Of a DNA stretch of 64,000 nt, positions 17,240 to 26,312 are shown piece after piece; position 1 is the stretch's first letter; each line of letters opens with the position of its first letter. The DNA lies in NCBI RefSeq assembly GCF_946478785.1, contig NZ_CAMLDD010000003.1, positions 124,001 through 188,000 of the forward strand, read 5' to 3'. Under the pieces are notes generated by a model that saw nothing but the letters and a program-made list of their open reading frames with translations, had not been told where the DNA came from and searched no databases. Source of the stretch: an uncultured Flavobacterium sp. Its GTDB lineage: Bacteria; Bacteroidota; Bacteroidia; Flavobacteriales; Flavobacteriaceae. Both the position numbers and the translations under genes were made by a program.

Positions 17240-17780
17240 AGGAGACAAGGTTTCTGTATTGGATGAAGCCATTAACGGAACAGTAGTTTCTGTTAAAAAC
17301 AATGAAGTTTTAATAGAATCTGAAGATGGTTTTTTGATGACTTTTTTTGTCAATGAATTAATTAAAATTCAAGATTCCAGTAACTTAATGCATTCTATTA
17401 AAAGAATTGATTTAGATTTTGTAGCAAAGGAAAAGGAAGAGCCAAAACCGAGGAGTTTTGTTAAAGAAAAGAAAGATAAGCGTGAAATTTCGGCTCCGGA
17501 ATTTGATTTGCATATTGAGAAGTTAGTTCCGAATAAACGCGGAATGTCAAATTATGATATTTTAACCCTGCAGACAGAAACGGCAAAAAGGCATATCGAA
17601 TTTGCGATTAGAAACCGTATTCCCAAGATTGTTTTTATTCACGGAGTGGGTGAAGGAATTTTAAAAGCCGAACTGGATTTTTTATTAGGCCGTTATGACG
17701 GTGTAGATTTTCAGGATGCCAATTATCAAAAATATGGCTTAGGGGCAACCGAAGTTTATTTTAGGCAAAACAATAAATAA
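17229..17780 (+). CDS. Smr-domain protein (MutS2 C-terminal-like)
   Basis: 183 residues. A small N-terminal beta domain (about 1-55, with repeated V and E/D strands) is linked to a C-terminal Smr domain: DLHIEKLVPNK and the signature IVFIHGVGEGILKAEL (about 137-152). Smr domains are nicking endonuclease or nucleic-acid-binding modules found at the end of MutS2. The ATPase part of MutS2 is absent, so this is a stand-alone Smr protein as seen in many Bacteroidota. Role in DNA or RNA processing is inferred from the family only. A strong terminator follows. Confidence 0.88.
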   Translation: MLTKGDKVSVLDEAINGTVVSVKNNEVLIESEDGFLMTFFVNELIKIQDSSNLMHSIKRIDLDFVAKEKEEPKPRSFVKEKKDKREISAPEFDLHIEKLVPNKRGMSNYDILTLQTETAKRHIEFAIRNRIPKIVFIHGVGEGILKAELDFLLGRYDGVDFQDANYQKYGLGATEVYFRQNNK

Positions 17781-17820
17781 AATCTTTTGAAGTACTAAAA
17801 AAAGCTTTTTTCAAGCACAT

Positions 17821-17880
17821 AAAAAAAGTCCGTTACCTGTCTAATTGTTTTGGGAATTAGTTCAGTAACGGACTTTTTTT
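17821..17880. terminator. Bidirectional terminator
   Basis: A 16-bp stem pairs 17821-17836 with 17865-17880, and an inner 6-bp stem (CTAATT/AATTAG) lies at 17841-17846 and 17855-17860. The outer arms are A-run and T-run, so it works in both directions. It lies between the convergent Smr and lipoprotein genes. Confidence 0.92.
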
Positions 17881-17930
17881 TGTAAGAATAAATAAAAGAT
17901 CTATTCTTTTATTAAGGCTGTAAATAGATG

Positions 17931-18881
17931 TTATTGTGTAGTAATTTCGCCGAAAATAAAACTACTTGGCAGTTTAAATTTTAAGCCTCCAGTGTTGCTG
18001 AGCTCGACATTTTTTAATGTAATAATATGAGTGTATTGTGTGCCGCTTTTTGTAGTTACAACTTCTATTTCACCATTAGCTGCTGCATTCCAGGTTTCGT
18101 CTATTTCTGGTGCTGTAGGTCTTGGAGTTTGACAAAAATAAGCAGCGGTTATACTGGCTGTTTTATAAGTATTGAAAACAATTTGATTTTGAGTGGCTGT
18201 TATGGTACTTTTTCTAGGTTCTGAAGTTTCAATATTCTGAATCAATAACGGGTCCAAAGCGTCAATAATCATAGACGTATTACCGGTATAATTAAAGACT
18301 TGTGTTTGATTACACGGTTTGGCATTAGTAGCTGTAAAGGATACAAGTGGAGAGTTATAAGTTGATGTTGTCAGAACGCCAAAGTAAAAATTCGGATTAA
18401 CTTGTTCTCCTCCACCAGGTATAGAGTAGCTAATATCGCTCATGTAGATGGAATGTTTGAAACCGTTAATTTTTGTACTTCCGTCAGGTGCTGGGTCTGA
18501 TTCGTTTGCAGTTGTTGTAATCTTTATTTTTCCACCTACAGCTTTCGATTCGCTAGAAACATTTGGAGCAGATGGTCTTATGGCATCACAGATATTAGAG
18601 CGATTAATTACGCCGTCAAAAGTTCTGTAAACAAGTTGTGGAAGTCCTGTGTCGCTGATGCTAATCTCTTTTTCTCCTAGTACATCACTAAACGTATTTT
18701 CTCCTAATTGCAATATTAAAGCCTCTTGTGGTTTTAACTTATAAATCAGTTCATTGGTTTCAGTGTCACAACTTTCTGGATTTTTTTCTTCATCAAACTC
18801 AATTATTTCAGGGACTAGATCTCCGTCGTCGCAGCCGTTAAGCATAATGGCGAATAACAATAAGCAAGCATATTTTTTCAT
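17931..18881 (-). CDS. Large predicted lipoprotein, function unknown
   Basis: 316 residues with a lipoprotein signal peptide (MKKYACLLLFAIMLNGC) and the lipid Cys at 17, followed by acidic residues. The mature chain is rich in Thr, Ser, Asn and Pro, beta-rich, with no motif I recognise; it may be a cell-surface protein. Cys residues in ESCDTE, SNICDA, AKPCNQ and YFCQT may form two disulfides. It is transcribed away from the cysteine desulfurase gene on the other strand. Confidence 0.8.
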   Translation of the reverse strand: MKKYACLLLFAIMLNGCDDGDLVPEIIEFDEEKNPESCDTETNELIYKLKPQEALILQLGENTFSDVLGEKEISISDTGLPQLVYRTFDGVINRSNICDAIRPSAPNVSSESKAVGGKIKITTTANESDPAPDGSTKINGFKHSIYMSDISYSIPGGGEQVNPNFYFGVLTTSTYNSPLVSFTATNAKPCNQTQVFNYTGNTSMIIDALDPLLIQNIETSEPRKSTITATQNQIVFNTYKTASITAAYFCQTPRPTAPEIDETWNAAANGEIEVVTTKSGTQYTHIITLKNVELSNTGGLKFKLPSSFIFGEITTQ

Positions 18882-18954
18882 CGTAATTTTATTTGGTTCA
18901 AAAATAGTGAAAAATTTGGCAAATGATATTTAAGAATTCACAATTGATATTTCA

Positions 18955-18962
18955 TAACTTTG
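18955..18962 (+). promoter_or_regulatory. -7 element almost abutting the cysteine desulfurase start
   Basis: TAACTTTG, a full match to the Bacteroidota -7 consensus, ends only 5 bases before the ATG at 18968. Transcription would begin close to the start codon, giving a leaderless or nearly leaderless mRNA. No -33 TTG at the normal distance was found. Confidence 0.55.
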
Positions 18963-18967
18963 CATCA

Positions 18968-20092
18968 ATGAAAAAAGTATATCTCGATAACGCTTCTACA
19001 ACTGCTATGAGGCCTGAAGTCATTCAGGAAATGACAAGAATAATGATGGATGATTTTGGAAATCCGTCTTCTACTCATAGTTTTGGGAGAAATGCAAAAA
19101 CTATTATTGAGCTTTCCAGAAAAAGTATCGCCAGAAATTTAAATTGTTCTGCCCAGGAAATAATTTTTACTTCCGGTGGAACCGAAGCAAATAACTGGGT
19201 TCTCCGTTCTGCTGTGGAAGATCTGAAAGTAGAGCGGATTATTACTTCTAAAATTGAGCATCACGCTGTTTTATATACCGTTTTGGCACTACAGTCAGAT
19301 TATAATATTGAGGTTGATTATGTAAATATAAATCCTGATGGAAGTATTGATTTAACACATTTGTCTAATTTATTGTCTGAAGAAAAAAAGACACTTGTAA
19401 GTTTGATGCATGTAAATAATGAAACGGGAGCTATTTTAGATCTGGAAAGGGTTACTGTTATCTGTAAGCAATATAATGTACTTTTTCATTCGGATACTAT
19501 ACAATCTGTTGGTAAAACCGAAATTGATCTGCAAAAAACTTCTGTTGATTTTATTGTAGCCAGTGCTCATAAATTTCATGGACCAAAAGGAGTGGGTTTT
19601 GCTTTTGTCCGAAAAAATTCAGGTTTACAGCCTTTGCTTTTTGGTGGAGAGCAGGAAAAAGGACTGCGTGCCGGTACCGAAGCTGTTCATCAGATTGCCG
19701 GAATGGCAAAAGCCCTGACTATTTCATATGAGAACTTAGAACAGGAAAGAAAATATATTTTTGACTTGAAAATGTATTTGATAAATGAACTTGAACTTCA
19801 TTTTCCGGATTTTAGAATTGTCGGAAAAAAAGAAGATTTTTATAATATAATCAATATTATTTTACCCTTTTCATCAGATAAAACTTCAATGCTCCTGTTC
19901 AGTTTGGATATGAAAGGAATTGCCGTTTCCAGAGGAAGCGCCTGTCAATCCGGAAGTATAAAGCCTTCACATGTATTAAAAGAAATGCTTTCGGAGACCG
20001 ATTTGAAATTACCAAATCTCAGAATTTCATTCAGTCATTGCAATACTAAAGATGATGTTGACTGGCTGATTGAGTGCTTGAAGGCTGTATAG
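18968..20092 (+). CDS. Cysteine desulfurase (NifS/IscS-like)
   Basis: 374 residues. The PLP Lys is in SAHKFHGPKG (about residue 200). The N-terminal motif LDNASTTAMRPEV, HVNNETGA (about 150), and the catalytic Cys loop SRGSACQSGS (about 323) are all present. These enzymes take sulfur from L-cysteine for Fe-S clusters, tRNA thiolation or other uses. No IscU, SufU or ThiI gene is near, so the acceptor is unknown. The start was set at 18968 because a -7 element ends at 18962, within the alternative upstream frame. Confidence 0.92.
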   Translation: MKKVYLDNASTTAMRPEVIQEMTRIMMDDFGNPSSTHSFGRNAKTIIELSRKSIARNLNCSAQEIIFTSGGTEANNWVLRSAVEDLKVERIITSKIEHHAVLYTVLALQSDYNIEVDYVNINPDGSIDLTHLSNLLSEEKKTLVSLMHVNNETGAILDLERVTVICKQYNVLFHSDTIQSVGKTEIDLQKTSVDFIVASAHKFHGPKGVGFAFVRKNSGLQPLLFGGEQEKGLRAGTEAVHQIAGMAKALTISYENLEQERKYIFDLKMYLINELELHFPDFRIVGKKEDFYNIINIILPFSSDKTSMLLFSLDMKGIAVSRGSACQSGSIKPSHVLKEMLSETDLKLPNLRISFSHCNTKDDVDWLIECLKAV

Positions 20093-20186
20093 GAACTTCT
20101 AAATTCCAATTAAGAAATTCCAAATAGGCTCCTGAAATTTTAAATTGAAACAAAAAAATCTAAAATCTTAAATCTGCAATTTGAAA

Positions 20187-20756
20187 TTATTTCCGTATTA
20201 CCTTAACCTGCGAATCATTTGTTAATTTGATGATTGTCGAAGGCTTTCCTGCCACTTTATCTTGATATAAATTCACGACATAATCAACGCCTTTGATTAT
20301 TTCTGGATTAATATCCTTAAAAGCAATCGGCGTTGGCTGCCCTGAAATATTAGCAGAAGTCGAAACTAATGGTTTTTTCATTCTCTCTAATAACTTAAAG
20401 CAAAAAGGTTCTTTTACCAGACGAATTCCAAGCGAATTGTCTGCTGCAATAATATTTGGTGCTACATTTCTCGGTTCATCCAAAATTAAAGTTGTTGGTT
20501 TTTCAGATAAATCAAGAATTTGCCAGGCTACTTCAGGAATGTTTTTAAATACATTGTACATCATTTTTTCGCCATTCATCAGTACAATCATGCTTTGTGT
20601 TTCAGCACGCTGTTTAAGCGTGTATATTTTGGCAACAGCATCTGGATTTGTCGCATCGCAGCCAATTCCCCAGACAGTATCAGTAGGATAAAGAATGATA
20701 CCGCCTTCTTTGATTATTTCGAAGGCTTTATGTATTTCTTCGTTGAGATTTTCCAT
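20187..20756 (-). CDS. tsaC: L-threonylcarbamoyladenylate synthase (Sua5/YrdC/TsaC family)
   Basis: 189 residues of the YrdC fold. LYPTDTVWGIGCDAT (about 22-36) and the conserved LVSTSANISGQPTP (about 130-143) are the substrate-binding motifs. The enzyme makes threonylcarbamoyl-AMP from threonine, bicarbonate and ATP as the first step of tRNA t6A formation. It is the short form, without the Sua5 C-terminal domain. It stands alone between the cysteine desulfurase and the glycan cluster and points away from the latter. Confidence 0.93.
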   Translation of the reverse strand: MENLNEEIHKAFEIIKEGGIILYPTDTVWGIGCDATNPDAVAKIYTLKQRAETQSMIVLMNGEKMMYNVFKNIPEVAWQILDLSEKPTTLILDEPRNVAPNIIAADNSLGIRLVKEPFCFKLLERMKKPLVSTSANISGQPTPIAFKDINPEIIKGVDYVVNLYQDKVAGKPSTIIKLTNDSQVKVIRK

Positions 20757-20946
20757 TCTTATATTAAGTAAAAAGTAACAATTATATTGGCAAAGTAACG
20801 AAAAATATTTTTAGGAATCTCTAGACTTATAAGCTTGGAAGCATATTGAAAAAAGATTAGTAATAGCCATAATTTTATTTTCTTTTATAAGAAAGTAGGT
20901 ATATATGAAGCTTGTTTTTTCTAAAGTATATCCATTTTTTGGTTTG

Positions 20947-20976
20947 TTGTTTTAAAACTATTTTAGTTTAACTTTG
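20947..20976 (+). promoter_or_regulatory. Promoter of the glycan cluster / ABC exporter
   Basis: A TTG (20947-20949) lies 19 bp before TAACTTTG (20969-20976), close to the Bacteroidota -33/-7 arrangement. The predicted transcript start is near 20982, leaving a leader of about 47 nt before the ATG at 21029. Confidence 0.65.
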
Positions 20977-21028
20977 CGAAAAATAATTCCTACGTAAAAT
21001 AATTAGTCCTTTTACTCTAAAGCCATTC

Positions 21029-22861
21029 ATGAAAAATTTTAAACGGTTTTTAAAATATTTAATTCCCCACAAGAAAAATTTAGTAATCAGTATCATTTTT
21101 AATGTTTTATATGCATTTTTTTCAGCTATTTCAATGCTTTCTCTCTTTCCTTTGATGAAAGTATTGTTTTCTGACGGAGAAAAAATACATGTTAAACCCG
21201 TATATGAAGGATTTAAGAGTATCGATAAACGTTATTTAGAAGATTCTTTAAACTATTTTATTACTCATAATACGGAAACCAATGGACCATTAAGTACATT
21301 GGTATGGATGGTAATATTTGTTTTGACTACTTTTTTATTGAAAAACCTTTTCAATTTCATTTCCATTGTTTATATGACTTATCTGAATAATGGAATTTTG
21401 AAAGATTTAAGAAATGATGTATATCAAAAAGTAATTAGTCTTCCGGTTTCTTTTTTTTCCAATGAAAGAAAAGGAGATTTAATCTCGAGGATGACCTCTG
21501 ATATTAATACAATAAAAAGTGCCTTTTTGAGCATTTTAATGATGGTAAGTGAACCATTGACGATTGTTTTTACTTTGATATCAATGCTTTTTATAAGTTG
21601 GAAACTGACTATTTTCGTGTTTCTATTCCTCCCTATCTCGGGATTTTTAATATCCAGAATGAGTAAATCTATCAAAAGTCAATCAGGAGATATTTTTTCT
21701 CTTGAAGGACATTTATTATCAGATATTGAAGAAACTTTAGGAGGGATAAAAGTAATTAAAAACTTTACTTCAGAGGGCTTTTTCATACGACGTTATTTTA
21801 ATTCAACAGAGTATATTAATAATTTGAATAATAAAATAGGAGTTCGAATGAGTTTGGCAGGCCCTATGAGTGAATTTTTAGGGATTTTTGTTATCTCTAT
21901 TTTGTTAGTTTATGGAGGATCTTTGGTTTTAATTGATGGCTCTATGAGTGGTAGTGCTTTTATTGCCTATATGGGATTAGCTTATCAGATATTGACACCG
22001 GCTAAGGCGATTACAAAGGCAAATCAAGCTTTAATGGGAGGAAATGCAGCCTATGAGAGAGTTGCTTTTATTTTAGACGCAACCAATCCGTTAAAAGACA
22101 ATCTTGATGCTGTAACCATTACTGAATTTAAAAGTGAAATTAAATTTACAAATGTTTCCTTTAAATACGATACTGAATATGTTTTAAAAGATTTCAATCT
22201 AACCGTTCCAAAAGGGAAAAGGATAGCATTAGTAGGAGAATCCGGAAGTGGCAAATCGACTTTGGCAAACCTGGTAACAAGGCTTTATGATGTTACAGAA
22301 GGAAGCATCACTTTTGATGGTGTTAATATTAAAAATGTTACCACAGATTCGCTAAGAAAACAAATGGGTATCGTTGCTCAGGATTCTATTTTGTTTAATG
22401 ACTCTATTGCAAATAATATTTCGTTAAGTATAGATAATCCAGATATGGATGCTATTATAAGTGCTGCAAAAGTGGCTAATGCACATAATTTTATTTCAGA
22501 ATTTCCAGAACAATATAACAGTTCGGTAGGTGATGGTGGAGGAATGTTATCTGGAGGACAACGCCAGCGAGTGGCGATTGCAAGGGCTGTAATGAAAAAT
22601 CCTCCAATCATGATTTTAGATGAAGCTACATCGGCTTTAGATACCGAATCTGAGCAATTAGTACAAGTTGGATTAGAAAATATGATGGAAAACAGAACCT
22701 CTATTGTTATTGCTCACCGCTTATCAACAATCCAAAATGCCGATTTGATTGTGGTAATGAGTAAAGGAAGAATTGTAGAACAAGGGACTCACGAAGAATT
22801 ATTGAATATGAGAGGAAATTATTCCAATTTAGTGAGTTTACAGTCGTTAGAGGTAAATTAA
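21029..22861 (+). CDS. MsbA-like ABC exporter (fused permease and ATPase)
   Basis: 610 residues. Six membrane helices occupy about residues 15-330, then the nucleotide-binding domain follows: Walker A GESGSGKST (about 402), signature LSGGQRQRV (about 509) and Walker B IMILDEATSALD (about 529). The layout fits the MsbA/lipid-exporter group that flips lipid-linked glycans or lipid A across the inner membrane. A leading role in export of the glycan made by the following glycosyltransferases is inferred from position. The adjacent glycosyltransferase starts 32 bp downstream, so they probably share one transcript. Confidence 0.92.
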   Translation: MKNFKRFLKYLIPHKKNLVISIIFNVLYAFFSAISMLSLFPLMKVLFSDGEKIHVKPVYEGFKSIDKRYLEDSLNYFITHNTETNGPLSTLVWMVIFVLTTFLLKNLFNFISIVYMTYLNNGILKDLRNDVYQKVISLPVSFFSNERKGDLISRMTSDINTIKSAFLSILMMVSEPLTIVFTLISMLFISWKLTIFVFLFLPISGFLISRMSKSIKSQSGDIFSLEGHLLSDIEETLGGIKVIKNFTSEGFFIRRYFNSTEYINNLNNKIGVRMSLAGPMSEFLGIFVISILLVYGGSLVLIDGSMSGSAFIAYMGLAYQILTPAKAITKANQALMGGNAAYERVAFILDATNPLKDNLDAVTITEFKSEIKFTNVSFKYDTEYVLKDFNLTVPKGKRIALVGESGSGKSTLANLVTRLYDVTEGSITFDGVNIKNVTTDSLRKQMGIVAQDSILFNDSIANNISLSIDNPDMDAIISAAKVANAHNFISEFPEQYNSSVGDGGGMLSGGQRQRVAIARAVMKNPPIMILDEATSALDTESEQLVQVGLENMMENRTSIVIAHRLSTIQNADLIVVMSKGRIVEQGTHEELLNMRGNYSNLVSLQSLEVN

Positions 22862-22893
22862 ATTAATAAAAAAATATATTAAAAAATAAATAG

Positions 22894-24045
22894 ATGAAGA
22901 AAGTACTTTATTTTTATTCTGAAAACCCATTGCTTTTGACTCAGGGAAATAATGCACGAGCTATGGGGTTATTAAAGTATTTTAAAAGTAAAAATATATA
23001 TGTAGATTTTGTTGGAGATCCTATTTATGTAAATGATTTTCATATACAGCAGCTAAAAAGTGAAAAATTAATTAATAATGGGTTTTTATTGGATGGGTTA
23101 AAAAGAAAGAAAAATAAAATACAAAAATTTTTTAATAAGCTTAATTTTCAAAAAAAAACTAAAAATAGATCGATTAATAAAGTAAAAGTTTTAGATAGGC
23201 TTAGGGATAATCATCATGAACGTTTTAATGATATTCTCAAAAATAATGAGTATGATTATATCTTAATATCCTATATTTTTTGGACAGGGCTTATTGAGAA
23301 TAGTAAGCATATAAAAAAAGCTAAATTAATTATTGATACACATGATTTTATCACACCTCATTTTAAAAGCGAAAAAGGATTTGAATTAGGTGCTTTTTTT
23401 GCTGAAGAAATTAGAAGCCTATCCTTTTTTGATAAAATTTTGGTTATATCAATAGAAGAGAAATATATTTTTGACCAATTTTTAGATAAAGAAATACATT
23501 TAATAAGCCACCCAGAAGAATTGAAGCATAAATCGGAGAAAGAACTTTATGACGTAGTTTATGTAGCCAGTGACAATGTTCATAATGTGAAATCTGCTAA
23601 GTGGTTTTTTGAAAAAGTTTATCCACTATTGTCGAAGAATATTAAAATTTGCGTTGTCGGGAAAATAAATAACTGTATACCAATTACACTGGAAAATGTC
23701 CATAAAATAGATTACATTGAAGATTTAGAGGAAGTTTATAGCGTTTCTAAAATTGCTGTTTGCCCTATGTTATCAGGTACAGGCGTGAAGATTAAAGTAA
23801 TTGAAGCTTTATCTTATGGCTTGCCAATTGTTTGTAATGAAAGAGGCGTAGATGGTTTGTTAAATAAAACTGATAATGGGTGTTTAGTAACTAATGAAGA
23901 AACAGTATTTGCTTCATACATCGAAAGATTGATTTCAGAAAAAGAATTTTATAATCATCATTCAGTTTTAGCAAAAGATTATTTTTTAAATAATCACGAG
24001 AAAAATAAAACATATACTGAATTAGATAGAATTTTCTTAAAATGA
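22894..24045 (+). CDS. GT4-type glycosyltransferase, paralogue A1
   Basis: 383 residues. The N-terminus VLYFYSENPLLLTQGNNARAM carries the donor-fold start. The retaining GT4 sugar-nucleotide motif is seen in the C-terminal half as GTGVKIKVIEALSYGLPIVC (about residues 296-315), with the E-x7-E pattern partly changed. The mid-region includes IIDTHDF. It is strikingly similar to the gene at 29524-30663 over its whole length, so the two are paralogues. Its last 4 bases overlap the start of the next gene (ATGA). Likely adds one sugar of a surface glycan; donor unknown. Confidence 0.88.
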   Translation: MKKVLYFYSENPLLLTQGNNARAMGLLKYFKSKNIYVDFVGDPIYVNDFHIQQLKSEKLINNGFLLDGLKRKKNKIQKFFNKLNFQKKTKNRSINKVKVLDRLRDNHHERFNDILKNNEYDYILISYIFWTGLIENSKHIKKAKLIIDTHDFITPHFKSEKGFELGAFFAEEIRSLSFFDKILVISIEEKYIFDQFLDKEIHLISHPEELKHKSEKELYDVVYVASDNVHNVKSAKWFFEKVYPLLSKNIKICVVGKINNCIPITLENVHKIDYIEDLEEVYSVSKIAVCPMLSGTGVKIKVIEALSYGLPIVCNERGVDGLLNKTDNGCLVTNEETVFASYIERLISEKEFYNHHSVLAKDYFLNNHEKNKTYTELDRIFLK

Positions 24046-25178
24046 AAAAGCAAGGAATTAAAATTGTTGTAGATCCACAAATATTTGACGACCAATTATA
24101 CGGTGGTATTTCCAGGTATTATATAGAGATTCTTTCTAGACAGGAAAAAAAGGGAAATAAAATAACAATACCAATATTAACTTCCCGAAATTTTTATATT
24201 AGGCAAAGTATTTTCTATAATAAAAAGCAACAAATAGTGGATCTTTTTATTAAGGTAATGAATCGTTACAAAGTAAATACTAATACATTTATTGATAAAC
24301 AAAAAAAGAAAGAATTAAATAGAGCCTTTACTTCAGATTATGACGTTTTGGTTCCAACTTACTTTAATCCATATTTTTATGAGCAGATTGGTAATAAACC
24401 TTTCGTGTTGACAGTTTATGATATGATTTATGAGTTGTTTCCGGATTTATTTATTGATGACCCACATAATGTAGTTGCTAATAAGCTGTTTTTGATAGAA
24501 AAAGCTACTAAAATTATTGCAGTATCAAATAATACAAAAAAAGATATATTAAAATTATACCCTCATATTGATGAATCCAAAATTGAAGTAATATATCATG
24601 GAAATTCAATAAAAGTTGAAAAAAATATAGATATCAAGTTGCCAGAAAATTATATACTATATGTAGGTAGCAGGTGGCATTATAAAAATTTTACATTTCT
24701 TGTTGATGCAGTAAAGGATATTTTAGACGAAAATGATGATTTGATTTTGTTATGTGCCGGAGGCGGTGATTTTAATGAAGAGGAGAAAGCATTAATTCAT
24801 GATTTAGATTTAGATGATAAGATAGTTCAACAAAAATTTGAAGACTTTGAATTAGGTCATTATTATAAAAATGCATTATGTTTTGTTTTTCCTTCAATGT
24901 ATGAAGGCTTCGGCATACCTGTACTGGAATCAATGGCTTGCGGATGTCCGATTGTATTAAGTAATAGTAGCTCTTTCCCTGAAGTAGCTGGTGAAGCTGG
25001 TATTTTTTTCAACCTAGGAGACAAGCAAGATTTACAAAATAAAATTAGAATGCTGCTTAATAACGACTTATTAAGGGCAGAGTATTCGCAAAAAGGATTA
25101 ATACAAGTAAAGAATTTTGATTGGGATGATGCTGCAGAAAAATGTTTAGAGGTTTACATTGAGGCAGTTAATTCTTAA
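24042..25178 (+). CDS. GT4 family glycosyltransferase, paralogue B1
   Basis: 378 residues of the GT4 (GT-B fold, retaining) family. The donor-binding motif FPSMYEGFGIPVLESMACG (about residues 283-301) shows E-x7-E with Gly-Phe-Gly, and PEVAG follows. An N-terminal acceptor domain opens IKIVVDPQIFDDQLYGGISRYY. It overlaps paralogue A1 by 4 bp. It is closely similar to the gene at 28168-29304, for example in TKIIAVSNNTKKDI and YPHIDESKIEVIYHG. Likely sugar transfer to a lipid-linked oligosaccharide; donor unknown. Confidence 0.92.
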   Translation: MKKQGIKIVVDPQIFDDQLYGGISRYYIEILSRQEKKGNKITIPILTSRNFYIRQSIFYNKKQQIVDLFIKVMNRYKVNTNTFIDKQKKKELNRAFTSDYDVLVPTYFNPYFYEQIGNKPFVLTVYDMIYELFPDLFIDDPHNVVANKLFLIEKATKIIAVSNNTKKDILKLYPHIDESKIEVIYHGNSIKVEKNIDIKLPENYILYVGSRWHYKNFTFLVDAVKDILDENDDLILLCAGGGDFNEEEKALIHDLDLDDKIVQQKFEDFELGHYYKNALCFVFPSMYEGFGIPVLESMACGCPIVLSNSSSFPEVAGEAGIFFNLGDKQDLQNKIRMLLNNDLLRAEYSQKGLIQVKNFDWDDAAEKCLEVYIEAVNS

Positions 25179-25208
25179 AGTTTAAAAAAATATAGTGGTC
25201 ATATTGTT

Positions 25209-26117
25209 ATGAAAAAAATTTCGATAATTACAGTTAATTATAACAACCGCGAAGGTTTGCAAAAGACAATATATAGCGTTTTGGAGCAAAAGTTTCAGGA
25301 TTTTGAATTTATCATAATCGATGGAGGAAGTACGGACGGGTCAAAACAAATAATTGAAGAGTGTGATCGCATTGATTATTGGGTTTCTGAAAAAGATTCA
25401 GGAATTTATAGCGCTTTAAATAAAGGTATAAAAGCAGCAAAAGGAAAATATTTAATCTTTATGAACGGGGGAGATTCTTTCTACTCTGCAAATGTTTTAG
25501 ATATGATAAAGAATGAGTTCAATAATGATATTGATATACTATATGGTAATTCTTTTTTTATATCCAAAAAGAAAAAATTTCAAGTTGATTATCCAGATAA
25601 ATTAAATTTTTCTTTTTTTTATACTAATTCTTTATGTCATCAGGCTATTTTTTATAAGCGAAAAATTTTTGAAAATAATTTATATAATGAAGAATTAAAA
25701 ATTGTTTCTGATTGGGAATTTAATATGAAAAGTATATGTATCGAAAATAAAAGCTATAAACATATCAATGTGATTATTTGTAATTATGATTTAGATGGAA
25801 TTTCACATCATCAAAAAGAATCCGACAAGAAAGAACGAGAAAAGGTCTTACATAAATATTTTTTGGCTTTCATTGATGATTACGAAAGAGTTGTTGACCA
25901 GCTGGTAAAATATAATAAACCACAGATAAAAAGTCATGAAACAATCAATTCAAATGAAATTTATGGAAATATAAGTAAAAGAAGATTATATCAGTTATCA
26001 TTTATTAGCCAGAATAATAAAATAGCCTATAAAATAATTAAGGCATTTGTAAATATTTCTTTATTTTTTACCTCAAAAAAAAAATTGTCTGAGGATATGA
26101 CTACGCCAAAAAAATAG
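25209..26117 (+). CDS. GT2 family glycosyltransferase (WcaE-like)
   Basis: 302 residues. The GT-A fold start KISIITVNYNNREGLQKTI and the metal motif IIDGGSTDGS, then YWVSEKDSGIYSALNKGI (about residue 56), identify an inverting GT2 enzyme of the colanic-acid WcaE type. A metal-binding NGGDS motif lies near residue 89. The C-terminal part is basic. A decayed copy of its central part (DIDILYGN and DKLNFSFF region) is present at 27923-28080. It sits between the B1 gene and a FkbM-like methyltransferase. Confidence 0.9.
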   Translation: MKKISIITVNYNNREGLQKTIYSVLEQKFQDFEFIIIDGGSTDGSKQIIEECDRIDYWVSEKDSGIYSALNKGIKAAKGKYLIFMNGGDSFYSANVLDMIKNEFNNDIDILYGNSFFISKKKKFQVDYPDKLNFSFFYTNSLCHQAIFYKRKIFENNLYNEELKIVSDWEFNMKSICIENKSYKHINVIICNYDLDGISHHQKESDKKEREKVLHKYFLAFIDDYERVVDQLVKYNKPQIKSHETINSNEIYGNISKRRLYQLSFISQNNKIAYKIIKAFVNISLFFTSKKKLSEDMTTPKK

Positions 26118-26312
26118 ATTTTTTTTTTTGATTTTAGTATCATAAGGTGTTGTAATACAATGAATAAGGTGTGATTTTAAAAATAATATTCAGTTAAATT
26201 GTAATCATTTTGGAATGTTGTAGCCTATAGTAAAATTTAGGAAATCTCTATATATATTGAAAAATAGAATATATTAGGCAATTAAAAGATAGCAACACGT
26301 AAATGGCATAAG

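Noticed and set aside
20293..20691. 132-codon plus-strand frame inside the Sua5/YrdC gene
   Set aside because: It lies antisense to a full-length, well-recognised gene and its translation has no domain.
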